A DNA stretch of 64,000 bases from Nocardioides sp. Soil774 (lineage in GTDB: Bacteria; Actinomycetota; Actinomycetes; Propionibacteriales; Nocardioidaceae), in assembly GCF_001428125.1 (NCBI RefSeq), contig NZ_LMSM01000006.1, positions 670,270-734,269 of the forward strand. Reading direction: 5' to 3'. Each line of letters begins with the position of its first letter. The first letter of the stretch is position 1. A program made the translations under genes and the position numbers. The notes under the pieces are model-generated. The model had not been told where the DNA came from. It saw nothing but the letters and a program-made list of their open reading frames with translations, and did no database searches. This document shows, in pieces, positions 43,222-51,686 of the stretch.

Positions 43222-44400
43222 GTGCCTGTTCAGGAATCGCCGCTCGCCCGGCTGACGCGGCATGCCCGTGCCCGCGCACTCGAGGTCGCGGTGGCCGAGC
43301 AGGGCCCGACGGCCTGGTCGACGCTGACCTGGAACGAGCTCTACCGCCGGGTGATCGACGGTGCCGCGGGGATGATCGAGGCCGGCGTCAAGCCGGGGTC
43401 GGTCGTGGTCGTCCGCGTCGCCACCGGCATCCGCCTGCTCGAGCTCGAGCTCGCCACCCGGGTCGCCGGGGCCGTGCCGCTCCTGCTTCCCGAGCACCTC
43501 GATCCCCAGGAGGTGGCGCGCCTGCTCGACGAGATCGAGGTGCGCCTGGTGATCGTCGACGACGAGAGCCGGCTCGCGCTGCTGCAGCGTGCCGCGCTGG
43601 CCGACGCCCAGCTCTTCGAGTGCGACGACCGCTCCTGGGAGCGGCTGCGCGGCATGGGCCTCGAGCGTCGCAAGCGTCAGCCCGACGTGCTCGACTGGGT
43701 CGACCGCGTGCGCGCCGACGCCCCGAGCAGCGCCGTGCTCGGGCTGCCGCGCGAGAAGGCCCAGGCCTGGCTCTTCCGCCCCGAGTCCTCCGGCACGCTC
43801 TCCGACCTCGGCCCCGACGACGTCGTCGTGCTGACGGGCGAGGCGACCGACCGCTTCACCACCGTGGTGCGCGACGCCCACCTCGGTGCGGGCTGTGCCC
43901 TGGTGTGGGTGGAGACCCCGGCCGGGCTCGAGGAGGCCCTGGCGCGCTTCTCCCCGACCCACGTCCTGCTCGACCACGTCGCGGCCCGGGAGCTGGAGCA
44001 GCTCATCGAGGCCGGCACCGTCGACGGCGCACCTTGGCACCCCACGCCCCGCGAGGTCCTCGACGCGACCTCGGCACGAGTGGCGGAGGCCCGGCTCGGC
44101 TCGAAGGCCCGCAAGCTCGCCGACGAGGTCAGCGGCCTCGCCCCCTGGTGGGGTGGGCGGCTGCGCGTGCTCGTGCTCGACGCGCGGGTCAACCGCACCA
44201 TCAGCAGCCTCGCCACCGTGCTGGGCGTGCGCCTCGGCCGCATCGCCCACCACCCGGCGACCCGGCTCGACCTGGCGCGGGAGCACGCGGTCGTGGACGT
44301 CCCCGCCCCGACTGTCGTGGACACGAGCACCGACTCCCTGCCCCGCCGGGGTGGCCGCGCCGGCGACCTCGACGCGGCGTTCTCGCTCGCGGGCACGTAG
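43222..44400 (+). CDS. Degenerate adenylate-forming (AMP-binding) domain protein
   Basis: A 392-residue protein with the outline of the large domain of acyl-CoA synthetases: LTWNELYRRVIDGAAGMIEAGVKPGSVV near residues 34-61 (here LTWNELYRRV and MIEAGVKPGS), then VAGAVPLLLPEHLDP, VLTGEATDRF, FSPTHVLLDHVA and a segment WWGGRLRVLVLDARVN like the LGGRLR...GGAPL region. The ATP loop (TSGTTGxPK), the YGxTE motif, the TGD aspartate and the whole C-terminal domain with the catalytic Lys are all missing. It is probably a non-catalytic relative. GTG 43222 has AGGAGG 5 nt upstream. Function unknown. Confidence 0.7.
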   Translation: MPVQESPLARLTRHARARALEVAVAEQGPTAWSTLTWNELYRRVIDGAAGMIEAGVKPGSVVVVRVATGIRLLELELATRVAGAVPLLLPEHLDPQEVARLLDEIEVRLVIVDDESRLALLQRAALADAQLFECDDRSWERLRGMGLERRKRQPDVLDWVDRVRADAPSSAVLGLPREKAQAWLFRPESSGTLSDLGPDDVVVLTGEATDRFTTVVRDAHLGAGCALVWVETPAGLEEALARFSPTHVLLDHVAARELEQLIEAGTVDGAPWHPTPREVLDATSARVAEARLGSKARKLADEVSGLAPWWGGRLRVLVLDARVNRTISSLATVLGVRLGRIAHHPATRLDLAREHAVVDVPAPTVVDTSTDSLPRRGGRAGDLDAAFSLAGT

Positions 44401-44405
44401 CCGGC

Positions 44406-44435
44406 GCGACCCGATCCGGGTGGGGGTCGGGTTGC
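44406..44435. terminator. Hairpin between convergent genes
   Basis: GCGACCCGA and TCGGGTTGC pair at 8 of 9 positions across a 12-nt loop, between the stop at 44400 and the L,D-transpeptidase stop at 44451. Confidence 0.4.
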
Positions 44436-44450
44436 GGGTCGAGATCGGGG

Positions 44451-45461
44451 TCAGGACCGGTAGACGATCACCTCGTCGCCGACGCGGACCTGGTCGAAGA
44501 GCCACTCCACTGCCACCCGGTCGCGCACGTTGACGCAGCCGTGCGACGCGCCGGCGTAGCCGTTGGCGGCGAAGTCGGGGGAGTAGTGCACGGCCTGGCC
44601 GCCGGAGAAGAACATGGCGAACGGCATCGAGGTGCCGTAGAGGTTGGACACGTGGTCGCGCGACTTGCGGTAGACGCTGAACGCGCCCTCGCGGGTGGGC
44701 AGCTCGTCGGAGCCGAAGCGCACCTCGACGGTCTTCAGCACCACGCCGTCCACCACCCAGCGCAGCGAGCGTAACGTCTTGTCGACGCACATCGCGCGGC
44801 CCGTGGTGCAGCGCGGGTCGAGGGCGGGGCCCTGCGGCACGATGTTGAACAGCTCGGCACGTGTGGGCTCGCGGGTCATCTCCTTCAGGCGCACCAGGGT
44901 GCGCCGGTCGACCTGCCCGGTGACCGGGATGCGGCGCTTGCCCTGGAAGCCGCGCACGGCCTCGACGGTGGAGGCGGCGTAGCGGCCGGTCACGCGGCCG
45001 TCGTACCAACGCACCTGCTTCAGCCGCGCCTGCACCTGGCGCACCCACATGCCGGTGTCGCCGCGCTGGAGCAGCGGACGACCGGGCGTGTAGACGTTGT
45101 GGAGCGCGTCGGCGGTGGGCTCGGTGGTGAGCGACACCAGCTTGAGCCAGGTGCGCTCGTCGACCACGCCGTCGGCGCTCCACCCGCGACGGCGCTGGAG
45201 CGTCGCGACGCCGGTGCGGGTCTCGGCGTCGAAGCGGTTGGTGACGACCTCGGAGTGCAGGTCGAGCTGGTGCAGCCGGCTCTGCAGCACCCGCACGCGC
45301 CACCCGGTGTCGCCGGGTCGCATCGGGGTGAAGTCGGCCCGCGCGGACGTCGGCGAGGCAGCCGCCGGCGTGGCGGTGGTGGTGATCGTGCCCAGCGCGG
45401 CGGTCGTGCACACGAGCGCGAGCAGGAGCGCGCTCGCGCGCGAGGTGGTGTGGCGTGGCAT
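44451..45461 (-). CDS. Secreted L,D-transpeptidase with two peptidoglycan-binding domains
   Basis: A 336-residue exported enzyme. The signal peptide is ALLLALVCTTAALGTIT, cleaved after about AAA near residue 34. Two peptidoglycan-binding domains follow: MRPGDTGWRVRVLQSRLHQL (about 46-115) and LQRGDTGMWVRQVQARLKQV (about 128-200). The YkuD catalytic domain contains MPFAMFFSGGQAVHYSP and GYAGASHGCVNVRD with the catalytic Cys near residue 313. It forms 3-3 crosslinks or attaches proteins to peptidoglycan. ATG 45461 is chosen because GGGGG lies 6 nt upstream and the signal peptide begins there. Confidence 0.92.
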   Translation of the reverse strand: MPRHTTSRASALLLALVCTTAALGTITTTATPAAASPTSARADFTPMRPGDTGWRVRVLQSRLHQLDLHSEVVTNRFDAETRTGVATLQRRRGWSADGVVDERTWLKLVSLTTEPTADALHNVYTPGRPLLQRGDTGMWVRQVQARLKQVRWYDGRVTGRYAASTVEAVRGFQGKRRIPVTGQVDRRTLVRLKEMTREPTRAELFNIVPQGPALDPRCTTGRAMCVDKTLRSLRWVVDGVVLKTVEVRFGSDELPTREGAFSVYRKSRDHVSNLYGTSMPFAMFFSGGQAVHYSPDFAANGYAGASHGCVNVRDRVAVEWLFDQVRVGDEVIVYRS

Positions 45462-45556
45462 GTGGTTCCCCCGGAATCCATCGTGAGCCATCGGCTCGAT
45501 GATTGTAGGGACGCCCCGGACCACCCCCAGGTTGCGTCCGCTCAGGAACGCCCGCC

Positions 45557-45562
45557 TACGCT
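45557..45562 (+). promoter_or_regulatory. -10 hexamer of a probable leaderless menG transcript
   Basis: TACGCT is followed by CGGCGC (6 nt) and the GTG at 45569. Confidence 0.5.
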
Positions 45563-45568
45563 CGGCGC

Positions 45569-46258
45569 GTGGCCCGCGCTGACCTGGACAAGCAACCGAC
45601 CGACGTACGTCGCATGTTCGACACCGTGGCCAAGCGCTACGACCTCACCAACGACCTGATGACCGCAGGCATCCAGCGCAGCTGGCGCCGCGCGATGGTC
45701 GACGCCGTCGCGCCGCGACGCGGTGACCTGGTCCTCGACCTGGCGGCCGGCACCGGGTGCTCGAGCGAGCCGTTCTTCGACCGGGGCGCCACCGCCGTGC
45801 CGTGCGACTTCTCCGTCGGCATGCTCCAGCAGGGGCGCAAGGACCGACCGTCGCTGCCGTTCGTCGCCGGCGACGGCACCCGCCTGCCCTTCCTCGACGA
45901 CACCTTCGACGCCGTGACGATCTCCTACGGCCTGCGCAACTTCGTCGACCCCGTCGCCGGGCTGAAGGAGATGCTGCGCGTCACCCGCCCCGGTGGACGT
46001 CTGGTGGTGTGCGAGTTCAGCACGCCGACCAACGGTGCGTTCCGCTCGCTCTACATGGACGGCTTCATGCGGGCGCTGCCCGCCATCGCCTCGCTCACCG
46101 CCAGCGCGTCCGACGCCTACGTCTACCTCGCCGAGTCGATCCGCGCGTGGCCCGACCAGGCCGGGCTGGCCGAGCTGGTCGCCGAGGCCGGCTGGCAGCG
46201 TCCCGAGTGGCGCGACCTCACCGGCGGGATCGTCGCCCTGCACCGCGCCACGGCCTGA
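45569..46258 (+). CDS. menG: Demethylmenaquinone methyltransferase
   Basis: A 229-residue class I SAM methyltransferase of the UbiE/MenG family that performs the last step of menaquinone synthesis. The UbiE signature [19 protein letters not shown] lies near residues 13-31. The SAM-binding motif is [15 protein letters not shown] near 55-69, and [20 protein letters not shown] near 113-132 is the second family signature. The GTG start is supported by a -10 box 6 nt upstream. It lies just before the nuo operon, whose enzyme uses menaquinone. Confidence 0.95.
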   Translation: MARADLDKQPTDVRRMFDTVAKRYDLTNDLMTAGIQRSWRRAMVDAVAPRRGDLVLDLAAGTGCSSEPFFDRGATAVPCDFSVGMLQQGRKDRPSLPFVAGDGTRLPFLDDTFDAVTISYGLRNFVDPVAGLKEMLRVTRPGGRLVVCEFSTPTNGAFRSLYMDGFMRALPAIASLTASASDAYVYLAESIRAWPDQAGLAELVAEAGWQRPEWRDLTGGIVALHRATA

Positions 46259-46350
46259 CCCTGCGGCGCTGCCCGTGGCCGTGATTTAGGGCCCCTCGGC
46301 ATCACCAAAATGGGTGGTCCCACGCTCACGGAAGTGGTCGGCACCCCGAC

Positions 46351-46380
46351 GTGACGCACGCCGCACGGCGGTCCTAGACT
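46351..46380 (+). promoter_or_regulatory. nuo operon promoter
   Basis: GTGACG (46351-46356, 4/6 match to TTGACA) and TAGACT (46375-46380) are separated by 18 nt. Transcription would start near 46387, leaving a leader of about 76 nt. The rest of the 204-nt gap before nuoA contains no gene. Confidence 0.5.
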
Positions 46381-46394
46381 GTGGCCCGCGCCAC

Positions 46395-46412
46395 TCGTGA
46401 AGCCGTTCACAA
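46395..46412. promoter_or_regulatory. Rex operator of the nuo operon
   Basis: TCGTGAAGCCGTTCACAA matches the Rex consensus TTGTGAA-N4-TTCACAA at 13 of 14 defined positions. It starts 14 nt after the -10 hexamer, just downstream of the expected start site, so bound Rex would block transcription. The rex gene itself is at 17283 in this window. Confidence 0.85.
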
Positions 46413-46462
46413 GGTCACATGTCCACCCGGTCATCGGCGCAGGTCCACCGGAAGGGAGAGCG

Positions 46463-46822
46463 ATGGAGCTCTACACGCCGATCCTCGCGCTGGCACTGAT
46501 CGCGACAGGCTTCGCGGTCTTCTCCGTGATCATGAGCGCCTTCATCGGGCCCAAGCGCTACAACCGAGCCAAGCTCGACTCCTACGAGTGCGGCATCGAG
46601 CCGACGCCGCAGCCCGTGGGCGGGGGCCGCTTCCCGGTGAAGTACTTCATCACCGCGATGCTCTTCATCGTCTTCGACATCGAGATCATCTTCCTCTACC
46701 CGTGGGCCGTGCACTTCGACGCGATGGCCATGTTCGGGCTCGTCGAGATGGTCCTCTTCATCGCGACTGTGTTCGTGGCGTACGCCTACGTGTGGCGCCG
46801 CGGCGGACTGGATTGGGACTGA
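46463..46822 (+). CDS. nuoA: NADH-quinone oxidoreductase subunit A
   Basis: A 119-residue membrane subunit of complex I with three spans, near residues 8-28, 62-82 and 90-110. The conserved loop [18 protein letters not shown] between the first two is the NuoA/ND3 signature, including the loop Cys near residue 43, and [16 protein letters not shown] is the second conserved block. GAAGGGAG lies upstream of the ATG. It is the first gene of the nuo operon, downstream of the Rex operator. Confidence 0.97.
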   Translation: MELYTPILALALIATGFAVFSVIMSAFIGPKRYNRAKLDSYECGIEPTPQPVGGGRFPVKYFITAMLFIVFDIEIIFLYPWAVHFDAMAMFGLVEMVLFIATVFVAYAYVWRRGGLDWD

Positions 46823-46823
46823 C

Positions 46824-47378
46824 ATGGGACTCGAAGAGAAGCTGCCGTCCGGCGTCCTGCTGACCACGGTGGAGGGTGTCGCCGGCTACATGCGCAAGGC
46901 GTCGTTCTGGCCCGCCACCTTCGGCCTGGCCTGCTGCGCCATCGAGATGATGACGACCGGCGGCCCGAAGTACGACCTCGCCCGCTTCGGCATGGAGGTC
47001 TTCCGCGCCAGCCCGCGCCAGGCCGACCTGATGATCGTGGCCGGCCGGGTGAGCCAGAAGATGGCTCCGGTCCTGCGCCAGATCTACGACCAGATGCCCG
47101 AGCCCAAGTGGGTGCTCGCGATGGGCGTCTGCGCCTCGTCGGGCGGCATGTTCAACAACTACGCGATCGTGCAGGGCGTCGACCACGTCGTCCCCGTCGA
47201 CATGTACCTCCCCGGCTGCCCGCCGCGCCCGGAGATGCTCATCGACGCGATCCTCAAGCTGCACGACCAGGTCCAGGCGACCAAGCTGGGCGCCAACCGT
47301 CGTGACGAGATCGCCGAGCTCGAGACGTCCGCGCTGCGCGCGCTGCCGACCTCGGAGATGAAGGGCCTGCTGCGGTGA
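46824..47378 (+). CDS. nuoB: NADH-quinone oxidoreductase subunit B
   Basis: A 184-residue subunit that holds the last iron-sulfur cluster (N2) near the quinone site. Ligands lie in [13 protein letters not shown] (tandem Cys), [14 protein letters not shown] and [13 protein letters not shown], giving the four Cys of N2. The C-terminal tail is about 25 residues longer than the core. It starts 1 nt after the nuoA stop and overlaps nuoC by 4 nt. Confidence 0.98.
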   Translation: MGLEEKLPSGVLLTTVEGVAGYMRKASFWPATFGLACCAIEMMTTGGPKYDLARFGMEVFRASPRQADLMIVAGRVSQKMAPVLRQIYDQMPEPKWVLAMGVCASSGGMFNNYAIVQGVDHVVPVDMYLPGCPPRPEMLIDAILKLHDQVQATKLGANRRDEIAELETSALRALPTSEMKGLLR

Positions 47379-48181
47379 CCGACGACAAGAGCGACAAGAA
47401 CGAGTCCGCGCGCCCCGCCGAGGAACGCAACCTCGAGGCGGCCAAGGACGCGACCGGCACCGGCAGCGGCGTCGGCCAGCCCGCCCCCGAGCAGTCCCCG
47501 GAGAACGTCCCGGCCCCGGTCGGCGAGGTGCGCGCGGTCGGCGTGCGCCACGGCATGTTCGGCACCTCGGGCACGGGTGACACGTCCGGCTACGGCGGCC
47601 TGGTGAAGGCCACGGTGTTCCCGGCCCCGAGCCAGAAGCCCTACGGCGGCTGGTTCGACGAGGTCGCAGGGGCGCTCGAGGCGCGCCTGGAGGCGACCGA
47701 CCTCACCTCGGCCATCGAGAGCGTGGTCATCCACCGCGGCGAGATCACCTTCCACGTGCGCCGCGAGGACCTGCCGTTCGTCGCGCAGATGCTGCGCGAC
47801 GACGAGGCACTGCGCTTCGAGCTCTGCTCCGGCGTCAGCGGCGTGCACTACCCCGACGACACCGGCCGCGAGCTGCACGCGGTCTACCACTTCACCTCGA
47901 TGACCCACAACCGGCGCATCCGGGTCGAGGTGAGCGCGCCGGACAGCGACCCGCACGTGCCCAGCCTGGTGAGCATCTACCCCACCCTCGACTGGCACGA
48001 GCGCGAGACCTTCGACATGTTCGGGATGATCTTCGACGGTCACCCCGCTCTGACCCGGGTGCTCATGCCGGACGACTGGCCGGGCCACCCGCAGCGCAAG
48101 GACTACCCCCTTGGCGGCATCCCCGTCGAGTACAAGGGTGGCTCCATCCCTCCGCCGGACCAGCGCAGGAGCTACAACTGA
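47375..48181 (+). CDS. nuoC: NADH-quinone oxidoreductase subunit C
   Basis: A 268-residue 30-kDa-type subunit of the peripheral arm. The conserved block [21 protein letters not shown], here [13 protein letters not shown] and [10 protein letters not shown], plus [12 protein letters not shown] near the C terminus is diagnostic. An N-terminal stretch of about 60 residues rich in Asp, Glu, Lys and Ala ([17 protein letters not shown]) precedes the folded domain, as in other actinobacteria. GTG start overlaps nuoB. It is separated from nuoD by 88 nt that contain hairpin element A. Confidence 0.97.
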   Translation: MTDDKSDKNESARPAEERNLEAAKDATGTGSGVGQPAPEQSPENVPAPVGEVRAVGVRHGMFGTSGTGDTSGYGGLVKATVFPAPSQKPYGGWFDEVAGALEARLEATDLTSAIESVVIHRGEITFHVRREDLPFVAQMLRDDEALRFELCSGVSGVHYPDDTGRELHAVYHFTSMTHNRRIRVEVSAPDSDPHVPSLVSIYPTLDWHERETFDMFGMIFDGHPALTRVLMPDDWPGHPQRKDYPLGGIPVEYKGGSIPPPDQRRSYN

Positions 48182-48184
48182 TGG

Positions 48185-48249
48185 CACCCCACGACGTTCT
48201 TCGTCTCCTCCGCTTCGCTCCCCCGTCGAACAACGCCGCGGGGACCCCG
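48185..48249 (+). repeat. Intercistronic hairpin element A (nuoC-nuoD)
   Basis: A 65-nt element. The arm CCCCACGACGTT (48187-48198) faces AACGCCGCGGGG (48232-48243) with two A-C mismatches. TTCG/CGAA extends the stem beyond a C-C mismatch. The loop is pyrimidine-rich and contains CTCCTCCGCTTCGCTCC. ACCCCG ends the element. Two relatives, B and C, occur in the same operon. Confidence 0.8.
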
Positions 48250-48269
48250 CCCCGTGGGAAGGGTCTGTC

Positions 48270-49610
48270 ATGACAACAGATCAGGACTTCTACGCAGCGC
48301 CCGGCGACACCAGCCAGGGCAAGGTCTTCACCGTCACCGGCCAGGACTGGGACTCCATCACCCAGAGCATCGGCGAGTCCGCCGAGGAGCGGGTGGTGGT
48401 CAACATGGGCCCGCAGCACCCGTCGACGCACGGCGTGCTCCGGCTCATCCTCGAGCTCGAGGGGGAGACGGTCACCGAGGCCCGCTGCGGCATCGGCTAC
48501 CTCCACACCGGCATCGAGAAGAACATGGAGTACCGCTCCTGGGTGCAGGGCGTCACCTTCTGCACCCGCATGGACTACCTCTCGCCGTTCTACAACGAGA
48601 TGACCTACGTCCTGGGCGTCGAGCGGCTGCTCGACATCGAGGACGACATCCCGGAGAAGGCGCAGGTCATGCGCGTGCTCCTGATGGAGCTCAACCGCAT
48701 GTCCTCCCACCTGGTCGCCATCGCCACCGGCGGCATGGAGATCGGCGCGCTGACGGTCATGACGATCGGCTTCCGCGAGCGCGAGCTGGTCCTCGACCTG
48801 TTCGAGCTGATCACCGGCCTCCGGATGAACCACGCCTTCATCCGCCCCGGCGGCGTCGCCCAGGACCTCCCGCCCGGCGCCCTCGACGAGATCCGCGACT
48901 TCATCGCGCTGATGAAGAAGCGGCTCCCCGAGTACGCCGCCCTCTGCAACGCCAACCCGATCTTCAAGGGGCGCCTCGAGGGCGTGGGCCACCTCGACCT
49001 CGCCGGCTGCCTGGCGCTCGGCCTCACCGGCCCGGTGCTCCGCTCGACCGGCTACGCCTGGGACCTGCGCAAGACCCAGCCGTACAGCGGCTACGAGGAC
49101 TACGACTTCGAGGTCCAGACCTGGGACACCTGCGACTCCTACGGCCGCTTCCGCATCCGGCTCAACGAGATGTGGGAGTCGCTCAAGATCGTCGAGCAGT
49201 GCGCCGACCGCCTCGCCGGCCTCGAGGGAGCGCCGGTCATGGTGGGCGACAAGAAGATCGCCTGGCCCAGCCAGCTCGCCATCGGCAGCGACGGCATGGG
49301 CAACAGCCTCGACCACATCAAGCACATCATGGGCGAGTCCATGGAGGCCCTGATCCACCACTTCAAGCTGGTCACCGAGGGCTTCCGGGTCCCGGCAGGC
49401 CAGGCCTACGTGCCGATCGAGTCCCCGCGCGGCGAGCTGGGCGCCCACGTCGTCTCCGACGGCGGCACCCGCCCGTTCCGCGCCCACTTCCGGGACCCGT
49501 CGTTCACCAACCTGCAGGCGACGAGCGTGATGAGCGAGGGCGGCATGGTCGCCGACGTCATCGTCGCGATCGCCTCCATCGACCCCGTGATGGGAGGAGT
49601 CGACCGATGA
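48270..49610 (+). CDS. nuoD: NADH-quinone oxidoreductase subunit D
   Basis: A 446-residue 49-kDa-type subunit forming part of the quinone pocket. [20 protein letters not shown] near residues 45-64 carries the His/Asp region that contacts quinone; [37 protein letters not shown] and the C-terminal [14 protein letters not shown] follow the family order. The first ~40 residues are an extension. GGAAGGG lies upstream of ATG 48270. It is flanked by hairpin elements A and B. Confidence 0.98.
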   Translation: MTTDQDFYAAPGDTSQGKVFTVTGQDWDSITQSIGESAEERVVVNMGPQHPSTHGVLRLILELEGETVTEARCGIGYLHTGIEKNMEYRSWVQGVTFCTRMDYLSPFYNEMTYVLGVERLLDIEDDIPEKAQVMRVLLMELNRMSSHLVAIATGGMEIGALTVMTIGFRERELVLDLFELITGLRMNHAFIRPGGVAQDLPPGALDEIRDFIALMKKRLPEYAALCNANPIFKGRLEGVGHLDLAGCLALGLTGPVLRSTGYAWDLRKTQPYSGYEDYDFEVQTWDTCDSYGRFRIRLNEMWESLKIVEQCADRLAGLEGAPVMVGDKKIAWPSQLAIGSDGMGNSLDHIKHIMGESMEALIHHFKLVTEGFRVPAGQAYVPIESPRGELGAHVVSDGGTRPFRAHFRDPSFTNLQATSVMSEGGMVADVIVAIASIDPVMGGVDR

Positions 49611-49612
49611 AC

Positions 49613-49677
49613 CACCCCACAAAGTTCTCGTCTTCCCCCGCTCCGCTCCTCCAGCCGACAACTCTGAGGGGACCCCG
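49613..49677 (+). repeat. Intercistronic hairpin element B (nuoD-nuoE)
   Basis: A 65-nt element that fills the whole 67-nt gap. The arm CCCCACAAAGTT (49615-49626) faces AACTCTGAGGGG (49660-49671) with two mismatches. TCG/CGA extends it. The loop contains CCCCCGCTCCGCTCCTCC. It ends ACCCCG directly before the nuoE ATG, so GAGGGG of the right arm must double as the nuoE ribosome binding site. Confidence 0.8.
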
Positions 49678-50379
49678 ATGAGCACCGAGTCCAACGGGGC
49701 CCCCAGCCTCGAGCGCGCCGGCCTCGACGAGAAGACCTGGACCGAGCTGCGCGAGATCGCGGCCCGCTACCCCCAGGCGCGCTCGGGCCTGCTGCCGATG
49801 CTGCACCTCACGCAGTCGGTGCAGGGCCGCATCACCCCCGAGGCCATCGAGGCGTGCGCCGAGGTGCTCGGCATCAGCGCCGCCGAGGTCAACGGCGTGG
49901 CGACGTTCTACACGATGTACAAGCGCAAGCCGGTCGGCGACTACCACGTCGGGGTGTGCACCAACACGCTGTGCGCCGTCATGGGCGGCGACCTCATCTT
50001 CGAGCGGCTCAAGGAGCACCTCGACGTCGGCAACGACGAGACCACGGCCGACGGCAAGATCACCCTCGAGCACGTCGAGTGCAACGCGGCCTGCGACTAC
50101 GCCCCGGTGATGATGGTCAACTGGGAGTTCATGGACAACCAGACGCCCGAGTCGGCCGTCCAGGTCGTCGACGACCTGCGCGCCGGCCACGAGGTGCACT
50201 CCACCCGCGGACCGCGGCTGTGCACGTGGCGCGAGGCCGAGCGCGTGCTGGCCGGCTTCCCCGACGACCGCGCCGACGAGGGCCCGGCCGCCGGCCCGGC
50301 CTCGCTGGCGGGGCTCAAGATCGCCCGTGAGAAGGGCTGGACGGCGGGCACCGACTCGAGCAAGGGGGAGAGCAAGTGA
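49678..50379 (+). CDS. nuoE: NADH-quinone oxidoreductase subunit E
   Basis: A 233-residue 24-kDa-type subunit with a thioredoxin-like [2Fe-2S] domain. The four Cys ligands lie in GVCTNTLCAVMGG near residues 99-104 and VECNAACDYAPV near 137-141. The N-terminal helical bundle includes RSGLLPMLHLTQSVQGRI. The C-terminal ~60 residues are an Ala/Gly/Lys-rich extension typical of actinobacteria. The start ATG directly abuts hairpin element B. It overlaps nuoF by 4 nt. Confidence 0.97.
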   Translation: MSTESNGAPSLERAGLDEKTWTELREIAARYPQARSGLLPMLHLTQSVQGRITPEAIEACAEVLGISAAEVNGVATFYTMYKRKPVGDYHVGVCTNTLCAVMGGDLIFERLKEHLDVGNDETTADGKITLEHVECNAACDYAPVMMVNWEFMDNQTPESAVQVVDDLRAGHEVHSTRGPRLCTWREAERVLAGFPDDRADEGPAAGPASLAGLKIAREKGWTAGTDSSKGESK

Positions 50380-51686
50380 CCGACACCCTGACCCCGGTCC
50401 TCACCGACAACTGGGACGCCGAGCGCGCCTGGACGCTGGCGTCCTACGAGGAGCGCGGTGGCTACGCCGCGCTCGACAAGGCGTTCGCCATGGCGCCCGA
50501 CGACGTCATCAACGCCGTCAAGGAGTCCGGCCTGCGCGGCCGCGGCGGCGCGGGCTTCCCCACGGGCATGAAGTGGGGCTTCATCCCGCAGGACAACCCG
50601 AAGCCGAAGTACCTCGTGGTCAACGCCGACGAGTCCGAGCCGGGCACCTGCAAGGACATCCCGCTCATGATGGCGAGCCCCCACACGCTCGTCGAGGGCG
50701 TGATCGTCAGCTCCTACGCCATCCGCGCCAACACCGCGTTCATCTACGTCCGTGGCGAGGTCCTCCACGTCATCCGCCGCCTACAGCGCGCGGTGCAGGA
50801 GGCCTACCTCGCCGGACACCTCGGCAAGAACATCCACGGCTCGGGCTACGACCTCGACCTGATCGTGCACGCCGGCGCCGGCGCCTACATCTGTGGCGAG
50901 GAGACCGCGCTGCTCGAGGGCCTCGAGGGGCGCCGCGGCCAACCGCGCCTGCGCCCGCCGTTCCCCGCGGTCGCCGGCCTCTACGCCAGCCCGACGGTCA
51001 TCAACAACGTCGAGTCGATCGCGTCCGTGCCGAGCATCATCGTCAACGGGCCCGGCTGGTTCGCCGGCATGGGCACCGAGAAGTCCAACGGCTTCGGCAT
51101 CTTCAGCCTGTCGGGCCACGTGAAGAACCCCGGCCAGTACGAAGCCCCGCTGGGCATCACCCTGCGCGAGCTGATCGACCTGGCCGGCGGCATGCGCGAG
51201 GGCCACGAGCTGAAGTTCTGGACCCCCGGCGGCTCCAGCACCCCGCTGCTGACCCCCGAGCACCTCGACGTGCCGCTCGACTTCGAGTCGGTCGGCGCGG
51301 CCGGCTCCATGCTCGGCACGCGTGCGCTGCAGCTCTTCGACGAGACCACCTGCGTGGTGCGCGCGGTGCTGCGCTGGACCGAGTTCTACAAGCATGAGTC
51401 CTGCGGCAAGTGCACCCCGTGCCGCGAGGGCACCTGGTGGCTGACCCAGACCATGGCCAGGCTGGAGAAGGGGCAGGGGAGCGAGTCCGACCTCGACCTG
51501 CTGCTCGACCAGTGCGACAACATCCTGGGCCGCGCGTTCTGCGCGCTCGGCGACGGTGCGACGAGCCCGATCTCGAGCTCGATCCAGCACTTCCGCGAGG
51601 AGTACCTCGCGCACCTGACCCACGGCGGCTGCCCGTTCGACCCGGCCGCCTCGACCGCCTTCGCACCTGTGGGAGCAACTGCATGA
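50376..51686 (+). CDS. nuoF: NADH-quinone oxidoreductase subunit F
   Basis: A 436-residue 51-kDa-type subunit that binds NADH and FMN. The Gly-rich NADH/FMN motif is [18 protein letters not shown] near residues 54-71, and [14 protein letters not shown] binds [22 protein letters not shown] follows. The [4Fe-4S] ligands are [15 protein letters not shown] near 345-359 and a later Cys in FCALGD. Everything needed for hydride transfer is present. GTG start overlaps nuoE, and the gene overlaps nuoG by 4 nt. Confidence 0.98.
   Translation: MTDTLTPVLTDNWDAERAWTLASYEERGGYAALDKAFAMAPDDVINAVKESGLRGRGGAGFPTGMKWGFIPQDNPKPKYLVVNADESEPGTCKDIPLMMASPHTLVEGVIVSSYAIRANTAFIYVRGEVLHVIRRLQRAVQEAYLAGHLGKNIHGSGYDLDLIVHAGAGAYICGEETALLEGLEGRRGQPRLRPPFPAVAGLYASPTVINNVESIASVPSIIVNGPGWFAGMGTEKSNGFGIFSLSGHVKNPGQYEAPLGITLRELIDLAGGMREGHELKFWTPGGSSTPLLTPEHLDVPLDFESVGAAGSMLGTRALQLFDETTCVVRAVLRWTEFYKHESCGKCTPCREGTWWLTQTMARLEKGQGSESDLDLLLDQCDNILGRAFCALGDGATSPISSSIQHFREEYLAHLTHGGCPFDPAASTAFAPVGATA

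Noticed and set aside
48185..48249. Interpreting the nuo hairpin elements as riboswitches or integron attC sites
   Set aside because: They lie inside an operon rather than in a 5' leader, show no known riboswitch core, and lack the attC R'/R'' boxes and any integrase gene. They are kept as an unnamed repeat family.
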